Assembly: GCA_002482845.1 (NCBI GenBank)
Contig: DLGT01000095.1
Span: forward strand, 1 to 64,000
Source: Saprospiraceae bacterium UBA7687
GTDB taxonomy: Bacteria; Bacteroidota; Bacteroidia; Chitinophagales; Saprospiraceae
Reading direction: 5' to 3'
DNA length: 64,000 bases
Shown: positions 24,917 through 32,173 of the stretch, in pieces
How the letters are laid out: each line of letters opens with the position of its first letter
How positions within the stretch are numbered: position 1 is the first letter of the stretch
The notes under the pieces: model-generated
What the model was told of the DNA's origin: nothing
Seen by the model: the letters and a program-made list of their open reading frames with translations, nothing else
Databases searched by the model: none
Position numbers and translations under genes: made by a program

Positions 24917-26647
24917 TTAGAAATTTAGTTTTGGGTCGCCATCATAACTTCCTTTAATTGGAAAAGTACCAAAAGAGGCGACGTTGACATTTCCTGTATA
25001 TATTTTATCTTCAAAATCTAATGAAAAATCAACTTTCACAGGTGTACTTAGAGTGGCCATTATACTAAATGTGAGCTTAGATCCATCCACATTTATATCT
25101 GTGGCAACATCTTCATTAGAGGACGTATCGTCTTTTACAGATATTTTGAAATCTGAACCATCTTTTTTAATATTAATTTTACCTTTTTGTATTGCGCCAG
25201 GTATTTCAACTTCGTAGGACCAAAGACCAATCATTTTGTGGCCTGTTTTACCATCTTTTTGTTTTCTAGGTTTCTCTGAGTAATCGTATTTTTTGCCGTC
25301 AACGAAAACAAACTTGATCACAGATTTTTCATCAAAATAAGATTTGTCTGTAATGGTAAGATTGGCAATTTTTCCTTTTTCTACAGTCCCAAGTAGATGA
25401 CTTAAACCGAGTATTTTTGCAGGATTGGTAGTAAGAGCAGCTAAGGCGCCATTTTCACTTAGGCCATTTTCAATTAGTTTTTTAATAGTCTTTTTAATAT
25501 CTGATGGCTTACTGTTTAAAAAAGAAAATCCAAAGTTTATTCCGTATTTTTCAAAATTAGCAGCTTGGGCCAAATATTCTTTGACAACTGCTGCTTTCTT
25601 TGCATCATAATCTTTTTTCTCAGGATCTAATTTTTCTTTTTTGATTTCTTTAACTTCAGTTTTTATAGAATCCTTTTTTTCACCATCTTTCCCTTCTTTT
25701 TCCAGCGATTTTTTCTCTTCTCCAGGAAGATCTAAAGAAAGAAGCACAGGTATATTTTGTTGTTTTATTTTATCAATATAGTGCCATCCTTGTTTTACTT
25801 CTGTTAATACAAGGTCAAACCCAAACTCTTCTTTAAGTAAAAGTGCTTTATGTACATCTTTAGTCTTTTGTGCCACAATGTATAGCGGCTGCTTTTTTGT
25901 GGTGACGGGATAAAGAGATTTTAATTCTTTGTTGTAATCAGGCCTTGCAAGGCCACTTGGGTTTTTTAAAAACTTCTCTTCATGCTGACCAGCTATCTTT
26001 GCATTTTGGTATAAATCTCGGAATTTAGCCATAATCCCAATCAATGTTGATGGGTAAACGCCTCTTGATGTTTCGAATTGGAAATTTTGAGCTGATCCTG
26101 ATTTCAATACCATTTCATCTGTATTACCTTCGCCGAGTAGGAAAATACTACTTTGTCCTGGAAGCATCATTCCTCTTGGTGCTACTTGAGATAATCCAAA
26201 ACCAGCTGTTCGCATGTCCGTTACTGACTTGTCGTTAGGGTTATAATTTTCATTTGATAAAAACTGAGGAGTGATACCTGCAATATCATTGGGCGGATTA
26301 CCAGGGTCTGCTATTCTAGGTCTGTCTTTTTGTTCTGGCTTTGTGATACCTGTATTAGAATATGCATCTATAAAACCAGCGTACACATACATGGAGTCAG
26401 CAAGTAAAATCTGAGCATCATATGGTATTTTTAAATTAGGTCCAATATCTGATATAAATCCATCTTTAACAATGATATTTTGTCCTGAAAGTATTACACC
26501 AGGCTGTTTTACCAAAAAGCAGTTTTTGATATAATGTGTGTTACTCAGAGGTTTTGGTGTATCACTATTTTGAGCCTTTATGGTAAGGATACCAGCAAAG
26601 CAATAGACAAGACATGATAAAATAAATATAAACCTTTTTGTGTTCAT
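24917..26647 (-). CDS. Amidohydrolase-like protein lacking metal ligands, with extra C-terminal beta domain
   Basis: A 576-residue secreted protein and the first gene of the amidohydrolase trio. I prefer the ATG at 26647 (MNTKRFIFILSCLVYCFAG signal peptide) over the ATG at 26671, because a -7 box at 26682-26689 puts the transcript start next to the latter. The HxH position reads YAGFIDAYSN and the later metal aspartate is also missing (GFSFLNSKPS), so it is unlikely to be an active metallohydrolase. A Lys/Glu-rich insertion (about residues 315-350) and a C-terminal 110-residue beta domain (GLWSYEVEIPGAIQKG to the end) set it apart. It is probably co-transcribed with the two genes downstream. 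Confidence 0.82.
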   Translation of the reverse strand: MNTKRFIFILSCLVYCFAGILTIKAQNSDTPKPLSNTHYIKNCFLVKQPGVILSGQNIIVKDGFISDIGPNLKIPYDAQILLADSMYVYAGFIDAYSNTGITKPEQKDRPRIADPGNPPNDIAGITPQFLSNENYNPNDKSVTDMRTAGFGLSQVAPRGMMLPGQSSIFLLGEGNTDEMVLKSGSAQNFQFETSRGVYPSTLIGIMAKFRDLYQNAKIAGQHEEKFLKNPSGLARPDYNKELKSLYPVTTKKQPLYIVAQKTKDVHKALLLKEEFGFDLVLTEVKQGWHYIDKIKQQNIPVLLSLDLPGEEKKSLEKEGKDGEKKDSIKTEVKEIKKEKLDPEKKDYDAKKAAVVKEYLAQAANFEKYGINFGFSFLNSKPSDIKKTIKKLIENGLSENGALAALTTNPAKILGLSHLLGTVEKGKIANLTITDKSYFDEKSVIKFVFVDGKKYDYSEKPRKQKDGKTGHKMIGLWSYEVEIPGAIQKGKINIKKDGSDFKISVKDDTSSNEDVATDINVDGSKLTFSIMATLSTPVKVDFSLDFEDKIYTGNVNVASFGTFPIKGSYDGDPKLNF

Positions 26648-26681
26648 GTGAAAATATTCGGATAATAGCATAATTGAAGAT

Positions 26682-26689
26682 CAAATATA
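26682..26689 (-). promoter_or_regulatory. Putative -7 box for the amidohydrolase operon
   Basis: On the minus strand it reads TATATTTG (TAnnTTTG), 35 bp before the preferred start codon at 26647. It is divergent from gldH. Confidence 0.45.
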
Positions 26690-26839
26690 CACCTGATATT
26701 GATATTTACATATTTTTTAGTTGTCAATTACAATTATTGTAAATTTTAACTAAACGGAATGATGATGTTATAATTTTGTTGATTTGAGGTCTCCAAAAAG
26801 CCAAAAAGCAATTATAATATCAAGTAAGAGTAAATAATA

Positions 26840-27337
26840 ATGAAAAGAAAAGTAATTTTGCTAAAAATATTCTCGCTAGTGAAGTACCTGTTTTTCGTTT
26901 TATTTTTTGTGATGTTGTATGCGTGTGGACCCAAAACCATTTTTAATCAGAATGAAGATGTCCCCAATCCATGGTCATATGCTGATAAAATTAGTTTTGA
27001 ATATGAGGTTCAAGATACATCAGTAGCTTATGATTTACTTTTAAGTATCAATCATGAAATAGATTTTTCTTTTGAAAACCTTTATTTAAATATCACAACA
27101 GTTTTTCCTGATGGAGAAAAAATTACTAATCCTGTCTCATTTCAATTATCAGATAGTCAGACCAATTGGATCGGTGATTGTGGAAGCAAAAACTGTGACA
27201 TTGAAATAGAAATGTCTACAAAAGCATATTATAAAAAGATAGGAAAATATACATTAATATTCGAGCAACATTCGAGAAAAGACAGCCTTGAAGGTATTAA
27301 TTCGCTGACTGTGAAAATTCAGGAACATGAAGAATAA
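26840..27337 (+). CDS. gldH: Gliding motility lipoprotein GldH
   Basis: A 165-residue lipoprotein with a hydrophobic signal and lipobox ending MLYAC (Cys29). The mature part fits the GldH pattern: WSYADKISFEYEVQDTS, YDLLLSINHEIDFSFENLYL, FPDGEKITNPVSFQLSD, NWIGDCGSKNCDIEI and a closing GKYTLIFEQHSRKDSLEGI. GldH is required for gliding in Flavobacterium johnsoniae and occurs widely in Bacteroidota, including non-gliders. It overlaps the downstream membrane protein gene by 11 bp. Other gld genes are not in the window, so motility of this organism is not proved. Confidence 0.88.
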   Translation: MKRKVILLKIFSLVKYLFFVLFFVMLYACGPKTIFNQNEDVPNPWSYADKISFEYEVQDTSVAYDLLLSINHEIDFSFENLYLNITTVFPDGEKITNPVSFQLSDSQTNWIGDCGSKNCDIEIEMSTKAYYKKIGKYTLIFEQHSRKDSLEGINSLTVKIQEHEE

Positions 27338-28778
27338 ATACATAGACTATATAATTTTGGCCATTTTTGTCATAGCCATTACATATTTCAAGTTTAATTA
27401 TCATGAGTTATGGAAAGATGAGTGGCAAGCATGGTTTGTTGCAAAAGACAAAAGTCTTACAGAAGTCTTCTCTTTCCTTTATTATGAAGGTCACCCTGCG
27501 CTTTGGTATATATATTTAAAGATATTTACATTTTTCTCTTCACTGGCGAGACCTGAATACATTATTCACTTTGCACATACCATCACAGTAGCAGCGGGAT
27601 TATATTTTCTATTTGTTAAGTTTAGACTACCTACAATTGTCAAAGTGTTGTTAGCATTATCTTACTTTGTATTTTTCGAATATGGTATTGTAAATAGAGG
27701 CTACTTTCTTGTAATATTATTTGCCTTTTGGGCTGCAAGTCTTTTAAAAAAGGAGGATTATTCACGTGTTCAGCTAGGAGTGGTGCTTTTTCTTTTGTGT
27801 CAGACCGAGGTATATGGTGCATTGATGGCAATAGCTCTAGGTTTTTATGTGATGATGAAAGAAAAAAATATTTTTACTGCTTTGCAAGGCAAGGATATTA
27901 TTGGCTTAGCTGCAGGTCTATTATTTTTTGTAATATCTGTCTTCCCTAGGAGTTCTGGTCACGTCAGCAAAACTAGCGCAAAAAAGCTTGAATTTATGGA
28001 CAAAATTCTGACTTCTTTTCAGGGCAATCTCAGCAATACTTATGCCATCGGTTCTACAAATGACACGTTTACTTACGGATGGACTTCTATAGGACTTTTG
28101 ATATCTATGTTATGTTTAACAGGGATTGGCTTTGTGTTTTATAAGAATAAGATATTGCTAAAAACTTTTTTGATGTTTTTAGCAATGATGATAGCGTTTA
28201 GTGTTCTGTTTTTCCTAGGTGGTATCAGACAATGGGGTATGGGATTTATATTTTTTATAGCTCTGCTAGAGATTAGAGGTTTGGATATTAAAAAAGAACT
28301 TTTACCTACACTAGTTATCAGTGTATTTGCTATTTTTAATATTGTCCATAATGGAAAAGCAGTAGTAGAAGAAAAGAATATACCGTTTACGAATGCAGAA
28401 CTCGCTGGCCAATTTATCAAAGAAAAGATACCAGAAAAAGTACCTATTGTAGCTATCAATAAATTTGAAGCGACACCAGTAATTGGGTATGCAAGAAGAA
28501 GTTTTTATGAATTGCCTGACGGCGTTCCATTTAGTTATTTCAGATGGGTAGACAAAATATATCTACCTGTTGAAAACGAACTAAAATTGTTTGCAAAATT
28601 TAAAGGTGTGGGTGGTATCGTTGTCTTATCACCAAAACCACTTGATGTTGATAGATTTCCTTCTTTGCAATTGTGGCAAAAATGGGAAGATAAAAACTAT
28701 AAAAACGAAAATTATTATTTGTACACTTTAGCATTATCTGGAGCAAGAGAACAAAAACCTGTGACGCCTTTAGAATAA
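27327..28778 (+). CDS. Polytopic membrane protein, GT-C glycosyltransferase-like
   Basis: A 483-residue protein with about ten hydrophobic helices in the first 350 residues. The first periplasmic loop holds an acidic pair in LWKDEWQAW, followed by GHPALWYIYL, the same general plan as GT-C transferases that use polyprenyl-phosphate sugars. A soluble C-terminal part of about 130 residues follows. No donor or acceptor can be assigned. It starts 11 bp inside gldH, so the two are almost certainly translated from one transcript. Whether it modifies a gliding or surface component is inference from that overlap. The call is to a fold class, not to a specific activity. Confidence 0.65.
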   Translation: MKNKYIDYIILAIFVIAITYFKFNYHELWKDEWQAWFVAKDKSLTEVFSFLYYEGHPALWYIYLKIFTFFSSLARPEYIIHFAHTITVAAGLYFLFVKFRLPTIVKVLLALSYFVFFEYGIVNRGYFLVILFAFWAASLLKKEDYSRVQLGVVLFLLCQTEVYGALMAIALGFYVMMKEKNIFTALQGKDIIGLAAGLLFFVISVFPRSSGHVSKTSAKKLEFMDKILTSFQGNLSNTYAIGSTNDTFTYGWTSIGLLISMLCLTGIGFVFYKNKILLKTFLMFLAMMIAFSVLFFLGGIRQWGMGFIFFIALLEIRGLDIKKELLPTLVISVFAIFNIVHNGKAVVEEKNIPFTNAELAGQFIKEKIPEKVPIVAINKFEATPVIGYARRSFYELPDGVPFSYFRWVDKIYLPVENELKLFAKFKGVGGIVVLSPKPLDVDRFPSLQLWQKWEDKNYKNENYYLYTLALSGAREQKPVTPLE

Positions 28779-28910
28779 GTTTAAAACATAAAGAGATAAG
28801 TAATCGTTAACTTTTAATAAAAAAAATTGAGCGACTTGCTTATCCTTTTGCAGAAAACTTTGTTTTTTGTTTGAGTATATTCCTTCTTTTACAAGGAATG
28901 TTAGTACTAA

Positions 28911-29144
28911 TTATTTAGGACATTCACCAGGTGTAAATTCTGTAATGCCTGAACAACTTGCTATACAAGAATTACCGTATGTTTTATTATTACATCCGCA
29001 AACAGGATCATATTGCTGGGTACAGATACAATCATTGTTAATATTTTCTACGCATGTAGTTGAATCTTCTTTGCAGCACGATGTCACTACAAAAAGTATG
29101 AAAGCGACACTACTGATTTTTAAAAACTTAATTATCTGTGACAT
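28911..29144 (-). CDS. Kazal-type protease-inhibitor-like lipoprotein
   Basis: A 77-residue lipoprotein starting at ATG 29144; an in-frame upstream ATG at 29189 would put 15 extra residues before the signal. The signal ends at VTSC (Cys23). The mature protein is a single small Cys-rich domain, CICTQQYDPVCGCNNKTYGN continuing to Cys60, Cys64 and Cys75, closely matching Kazal domains (PVCG, TYGN.C, GEC). Kazal domains inhibit serine proteases by presenting a loop near the second cysteine. Bacterial versions are known mostly from environmental Bacteroidota and their targets are largely unknown. It lies 55 bp after a PorT-like barrel gene on the same strand. Confidence 0.85.
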   Translation of the reverse strand: MSQIIKFLKISSVAFILFVVTSCCKEDSTTCVENINNDCICTQQYDPVCGCNNKTYGNSCIASCSGITEFTPGECPK

Positions 29145-29199
29145 ACTATATATTTTTGGTACAATATTAAAGACGGAAATATTTAGCAAAAAGTTGGTA

Positions 29200-29814
29200 C
29201 TAAAATAGTTGGTATCCTAAACCGAGTTGAAAATTTCTCAACTTTGTATCCGCATTTTCAATTTCATTACCTTGAGGATCAGTAAAAACGGTGTCTTTAT
29301 AAAAAGAAGTTAATCCACCTGCATAATGGGCTTGCAAAAATAGTTTGTCTGTTGCAAATATTCTGACACCTACGACATAAGTAAAATCAGTACCACTAGA
29401 TACTTTGGTAACGGCCTCTTCCCACGCATCTCTGATCTTGTATTTTTCGGATCCCCTGATTCCGACACCGAGTCCGCCATATATAGCTAATTGCTTAAAT
29501 AATTTATATTGAACTTGTGGAATTATGTCAAGATATTGAAACTTGTAACCATCAATAAAGTCAGTAGTATCTGCATTTAAACCAAAGCCTTTCTGAGAAA
29601 ATTGTATATCCAAAGCAATACACAAATTTTCAGTAAGATGAAATTCTGGTTTTACAGATAGAAAGTAATTAGTGCTAGACGTTGGTTTAAAACTATCTAA
29701 ATTGTCTACTTTTAGGTTGCTGAAATTTGCACCTCCACCAAGAGATAGACCCAATTGTGCAGAAACAGAGACACTTATACAAAATAGAATAAAAAGGAAA
29801 ACGATGTTTTTCAT
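29200..29814 (-). CDS. PorT-family outer membrane beta-barrel protein
   Basis: A 204-residue protein with a signal peptide (MKNIVFLFILFCISVSVSAQ). An eight-stranded barrel pattern follows: LGLSLGGGANFSNL at the first strand, FLSVKPEFHL, ALDIQFSQKGFGL, FQYLDIIPQVQYKL, LAIYGGLGVGIRG, TYVVGVRIFATDKLFLQAHYAGGL, and a terminal FQLGLGYQLF ending in Phe. This fits the PorT-like outer-membrane-protein-beta-barrel domain common in Bacteroidota. True PorT is part of type IX secretion, but most members of the domain family are of unknown function, so no symbol is given. It probably leads a two-gene unit with the Kazal lipoprotein gene. Confidence 0.78.
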   Translation of the reverse strand: MKNIVFLFILFCISVSVSAQLGLSLGGGANFSNLKVDNLDSFKPTSSTNYFLSVKPEFHLTENLCIALDIQFSQKGFGLNADTTDFIDGYKFQYLDIIPQVQYKLFKQLAIYGGLGVGIRGSEKYKIRDAWEEAVTKVSSGTDFTYVVGVRIFATDKLFLQAHYAGGLTSFYKDTVFTDPQGNEIENADTKLRNFQLGLGYQLF

Positions 29815-29936
29815 GATAAAAAAATTTGTGATGAATAAATTATAGTCGGGAAGTGATAGTGACAGTTACTGATGAAACGTCAACCTTTTAGGTCTTATTG
29901 TGGATTATATGTTAACGGTGAATTTAGAAAATAAGT

Positions 29937-30845
29937 TTACTTTTGGCTTAATGGATGGTATTTCATCATGGTGTCACGCAAATAATTTCTATCAACATGG
30001 GTATAAATTTCTGTAGTCAAAATAGATTCGTGTCCCAACATCTCTTGCACAGCACGTAAATCTGCTCCACCTTCTACGAGATGTGTAGCGAATGAATGAC
30101 GAAAAGTATGCGGACTTACCGTCTTCTGAATTCCTGCAAGAGCTACAAAATTTTTAATCATAGTGAATATCATTACCCGACTCAAGCCCTTTCCTCTTCG
30201 ATTTAGAAAAAGAATATCTTCAGACCCTTTAGCGATACTATGTAAAGACATTCTTTCTGTTGCCATATACAAATTAATATGCTTTACTGCCGAATCGCCT
30301 ATAGGCACGAGTCTTTCCTTATTGTTTTTACCTAACACTTTTACAAAACCTTGATCTGGAAAATAATTACTTATTTTTAACGTGATCAACTCCGAAACAC
30401 GCAGTCCACAAGCATATAAGGTTTCGAGCATTGCCCGGTTTCGTTGACTATGTGGCAGAGACAGGTCTATAGAATTCAGTATTAAATCAATCTCTTCATA
30501 ACTAAGTACATCGGGCAGCGTGCGTTGAAGTTTAGGACTTTCTAGAAGTTCAGACGGGTCGGTATCAATGATGTCTTCCATGATTAGAAACTTATAAAAT
30601 GCTCGAATTCCGGATATTATACGAGCTTGACTTTTAGGTTCAAGACCTAGATCGTTAATGTAATAAACAAATCCTGTGAGATGGTCACCATTCAATTTAT
30701 CTGGCGTAAGGTCTATTTTTTGGATGAGTACATACTCTAATAGCTTGCCCACATCTCTTATATAAGCTTCAATAGAATGGTGTGAAAGCGATTTTTCTAA
30801 AAGAAGATAAGCTTTAAAACCTTTTAAACTACTATTCCAATCCAT
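29937..30845 (-). CDS. Tyrosine recombinase XerC/XerD
   Basis: A 302-residue site-specific recombinase with a SAM-like N-terminal core-binding domain (residues 1-90) and a catalytic domain. All catalytic residues are present: R149 (CGLRVSEL), K173 (LGKNNKER), H246 and R249 (PHTFRHSFATH), H272 (LGHES) and the nucleophile Y281 (EIYTHV). The length and the motif spacing fit the housekeeping Xer pair that resolves chromosome dimers at dif during division. I cannot separate XerC from XerD by eye. No integrase-like insertion, att site or phage genes are nearby, so a housekeeping role is more likely than a mobile element role. Confidence 0.9.
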   Translation of the reverse strand: MDWNSSLKGFKAYLLLEKSLSHHSIEAYIRDVGKLLEYVLIQKIDLTPDKLNGDHLTGFVYYINDLGLEPKSQARIISGIRAFYKFLIMEDIIDTDPSELLESPKLQRTLPDVLSYEEIDLILNSIDLSLPHSQRNRAMLETLYACGLRVSELITLKISNYFPDQGFVKVLGKNNKERLVPIGDSAVKHINLYMATERMSLHSIAKGSEDILFLNRRGKGLSRVMIFTMIKNFVALAGIQKTVSPHTFRHSFATHLVEGGADLRAVQEMLGHESILTTEIYTHVDRNYLRDTMMKYHPLSQK

Positions 30846-30909
30846 ATTGACACTTCATATAAATATTCATACACTCAAACGTTTTTAATTATTATTTGTT
30901 ATCAACGAT

Positions 30910-30917
30910 TATATTTG
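30910..30917 (+). promoter_or_regulatory. Putative -7 box for bshA
   Basis: TATATTTG matches TAnnTTTG, 90 bp upstream of the preferred bshA start. Confidence 0.4.
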
Positions 30918-31006
30918 CTTGAATATCATTCTGACAGATGTCTTTAGGAAAAACTTCAAGTATTTGGTCAATAAATCAAAACAACAACGTTTTAAAAATA
31001 GATAAA

Positions 31007-32173
31007 ATGAAAATAGGTATTGTATGTTACCCAACGTTTGGTGGTAGTGGAGTGATCGCTACCGAACTTGGAATAGGTTTGGCGGACAAAGGACATGAAG
31101 TGCACTTTATCACATACAAAAGACCAGTAAGACTTACCGCTTTTCATTCGAATGTTTTTTTTCATGAAGTGACATCTCTTGAGTATCCACTTTTCGAAAA
31201 TGCACCATATGAGACAGCATTGGCTAGCAAAATGGTAGATGTAGTCAAGTTTGAAAAGTTAGATATTCTGCATGTCCATTATGCAATACCTCACGCAGCC
31301 GTTGCTTATATGGCAAAACAAATATTAAAATCCCATGGCATTAATATTCCTGTGATTACTACTTTACATGGTACAGACATTACGCTTGTAGGTGCTGACA
31401 ATTCTTTTGCTCCCGTTGTAGAGTTTAGTATTAATGAGTCTGACGGTGTGACTGCAGTTTCTGATCAGCTAAAGCAAGAGACTTTGTCTACATTTGATAT
31501 CAAAACAGATATTAAGGTTATTCACAATTTTATAGATTTCAATCGTTTTCGCAAAACCAATAAAGACCACTTCAAAAAAGCGATAGCCCCAGAAGGTGAA
31601 AAGATATTGGTGCACATCTCTAATTTCAGAAAAGTAAAAAGAGTAGAAGATGTCATTGCTGTATTCAGTATTGTGAATAAAGAAGTAAGGTCTAAGTTAC
31701 TTTTGATTGGTGACGGACCTGAAAGAAAAACGATGGAAGACTTGTGTCGTAGTTATCATCTCTGTGAAGATATAAGATTTCTGGGCAAACAAGAAGCCGT
31801 AGAAGAAATACTGGCCATTGCTGACTTGTTTATTTTACCTTCCGAAAACGAAAGTTTCGGTCTAGCAGCTTTGGAAGCGATGGCTTGCGAAGTACCAGTG
31901 ATCTCTTCTAATGCAGGAGGTATTCCAGAGGTAAACATAGATGGTGTCACAGGTTATATGTGTGACGTAGCTGATGTAAATTGTATGGCAAAAAGATGTG
32001 TACAACTGCTAGAAGATGAAGAAAAGTTGGCATCGTTTCGTAAAAATGCATTTGCTCAAGCAAAAAGATTTGACATCCACGAAATCTTACCAATTTATGA
32101 ACAGTATTATCTAGAAATCATAGAAAAAAGTAACGCTAGATTTCTATTAGCCAATAAAGCACTATTTAATTAA
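31007..32173 (+). CDS. bshA: N-acetyl-alpha-D-glucosaminyl L-malate synthase BshA
   Basis: A 388-residue GT4 glycosyltransferase that transfers GlcNAc from UDP-GlcNAc to L-malate, the first step of bacillithiol synthesis. The frame runs 69 bp further upstream (30938), but the protein should begin MKIGIVCYPTFGGSG, so I start at 31007. Visible signatures are GGSGVIATELG (donor-loop glycine motif), HVHYAIPHA, LHGTDITLVG, HNFIDFNRF, and the GT-B donor site ISNFRKVKR and PSENESFGLAALEAMAC. Low-molecular-weight thiol bacillithiol is made by many Bacteroidota. bshB and bshC are not in the window. The last 8 bp overlap the 3' end of the convergent porZ-like gene. Confidence 0.93.
   Translation: MKIGIVCYPTFGGSGVIATELGIGLADKGHEVHFITYKRPVRLTAFHSNVFFHEVTSLEYPLFENAPYETALASKMVDVVKFEKLDILHVHYAIPHAAVAYMAKQILKSHGINIPVITTLHGTDITLVGADNSFAPVVEFSINESDGVTAVSDQLKQETLSTFDIKTDIKVIHNFIDFNRFRKTNKDHFKKAIAPEGEKILVHISNFRKVKRVEDVIAVFSIVNKEVRSKLLLIGDGPERKTMEDLCRSYHLCEDIRFLGKQEAVEEILAIADLFILPSENESFGLAALEAMACEVPVISSNAGGIPEVNIDGVTGYMCDVADVNCMAKRCVQLLEDEEKLASFRKNAFAQAKRFDIHEILPIYEQYYLEIIEKSNARFLLANKALFN

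Noticed and set aside
27757..27775. TTCACGTGTTC, another parS-like core
   Set aside because: Only the central part matches and it lies inside a coding region.
28867..29208. A plus-strand frame over the Kazal gene
   Set aside because: The minus-strand frame has a lipobox and a recognisable Cys-rich domain; the plus-strand frame has neither.
29937..30845. Xer-type recombinase as an integrase of a mobile element
   Set aside because: No att repeats, excisionase or phage genes nearby; catalytic layout and length fit housekeeping XerC/D.
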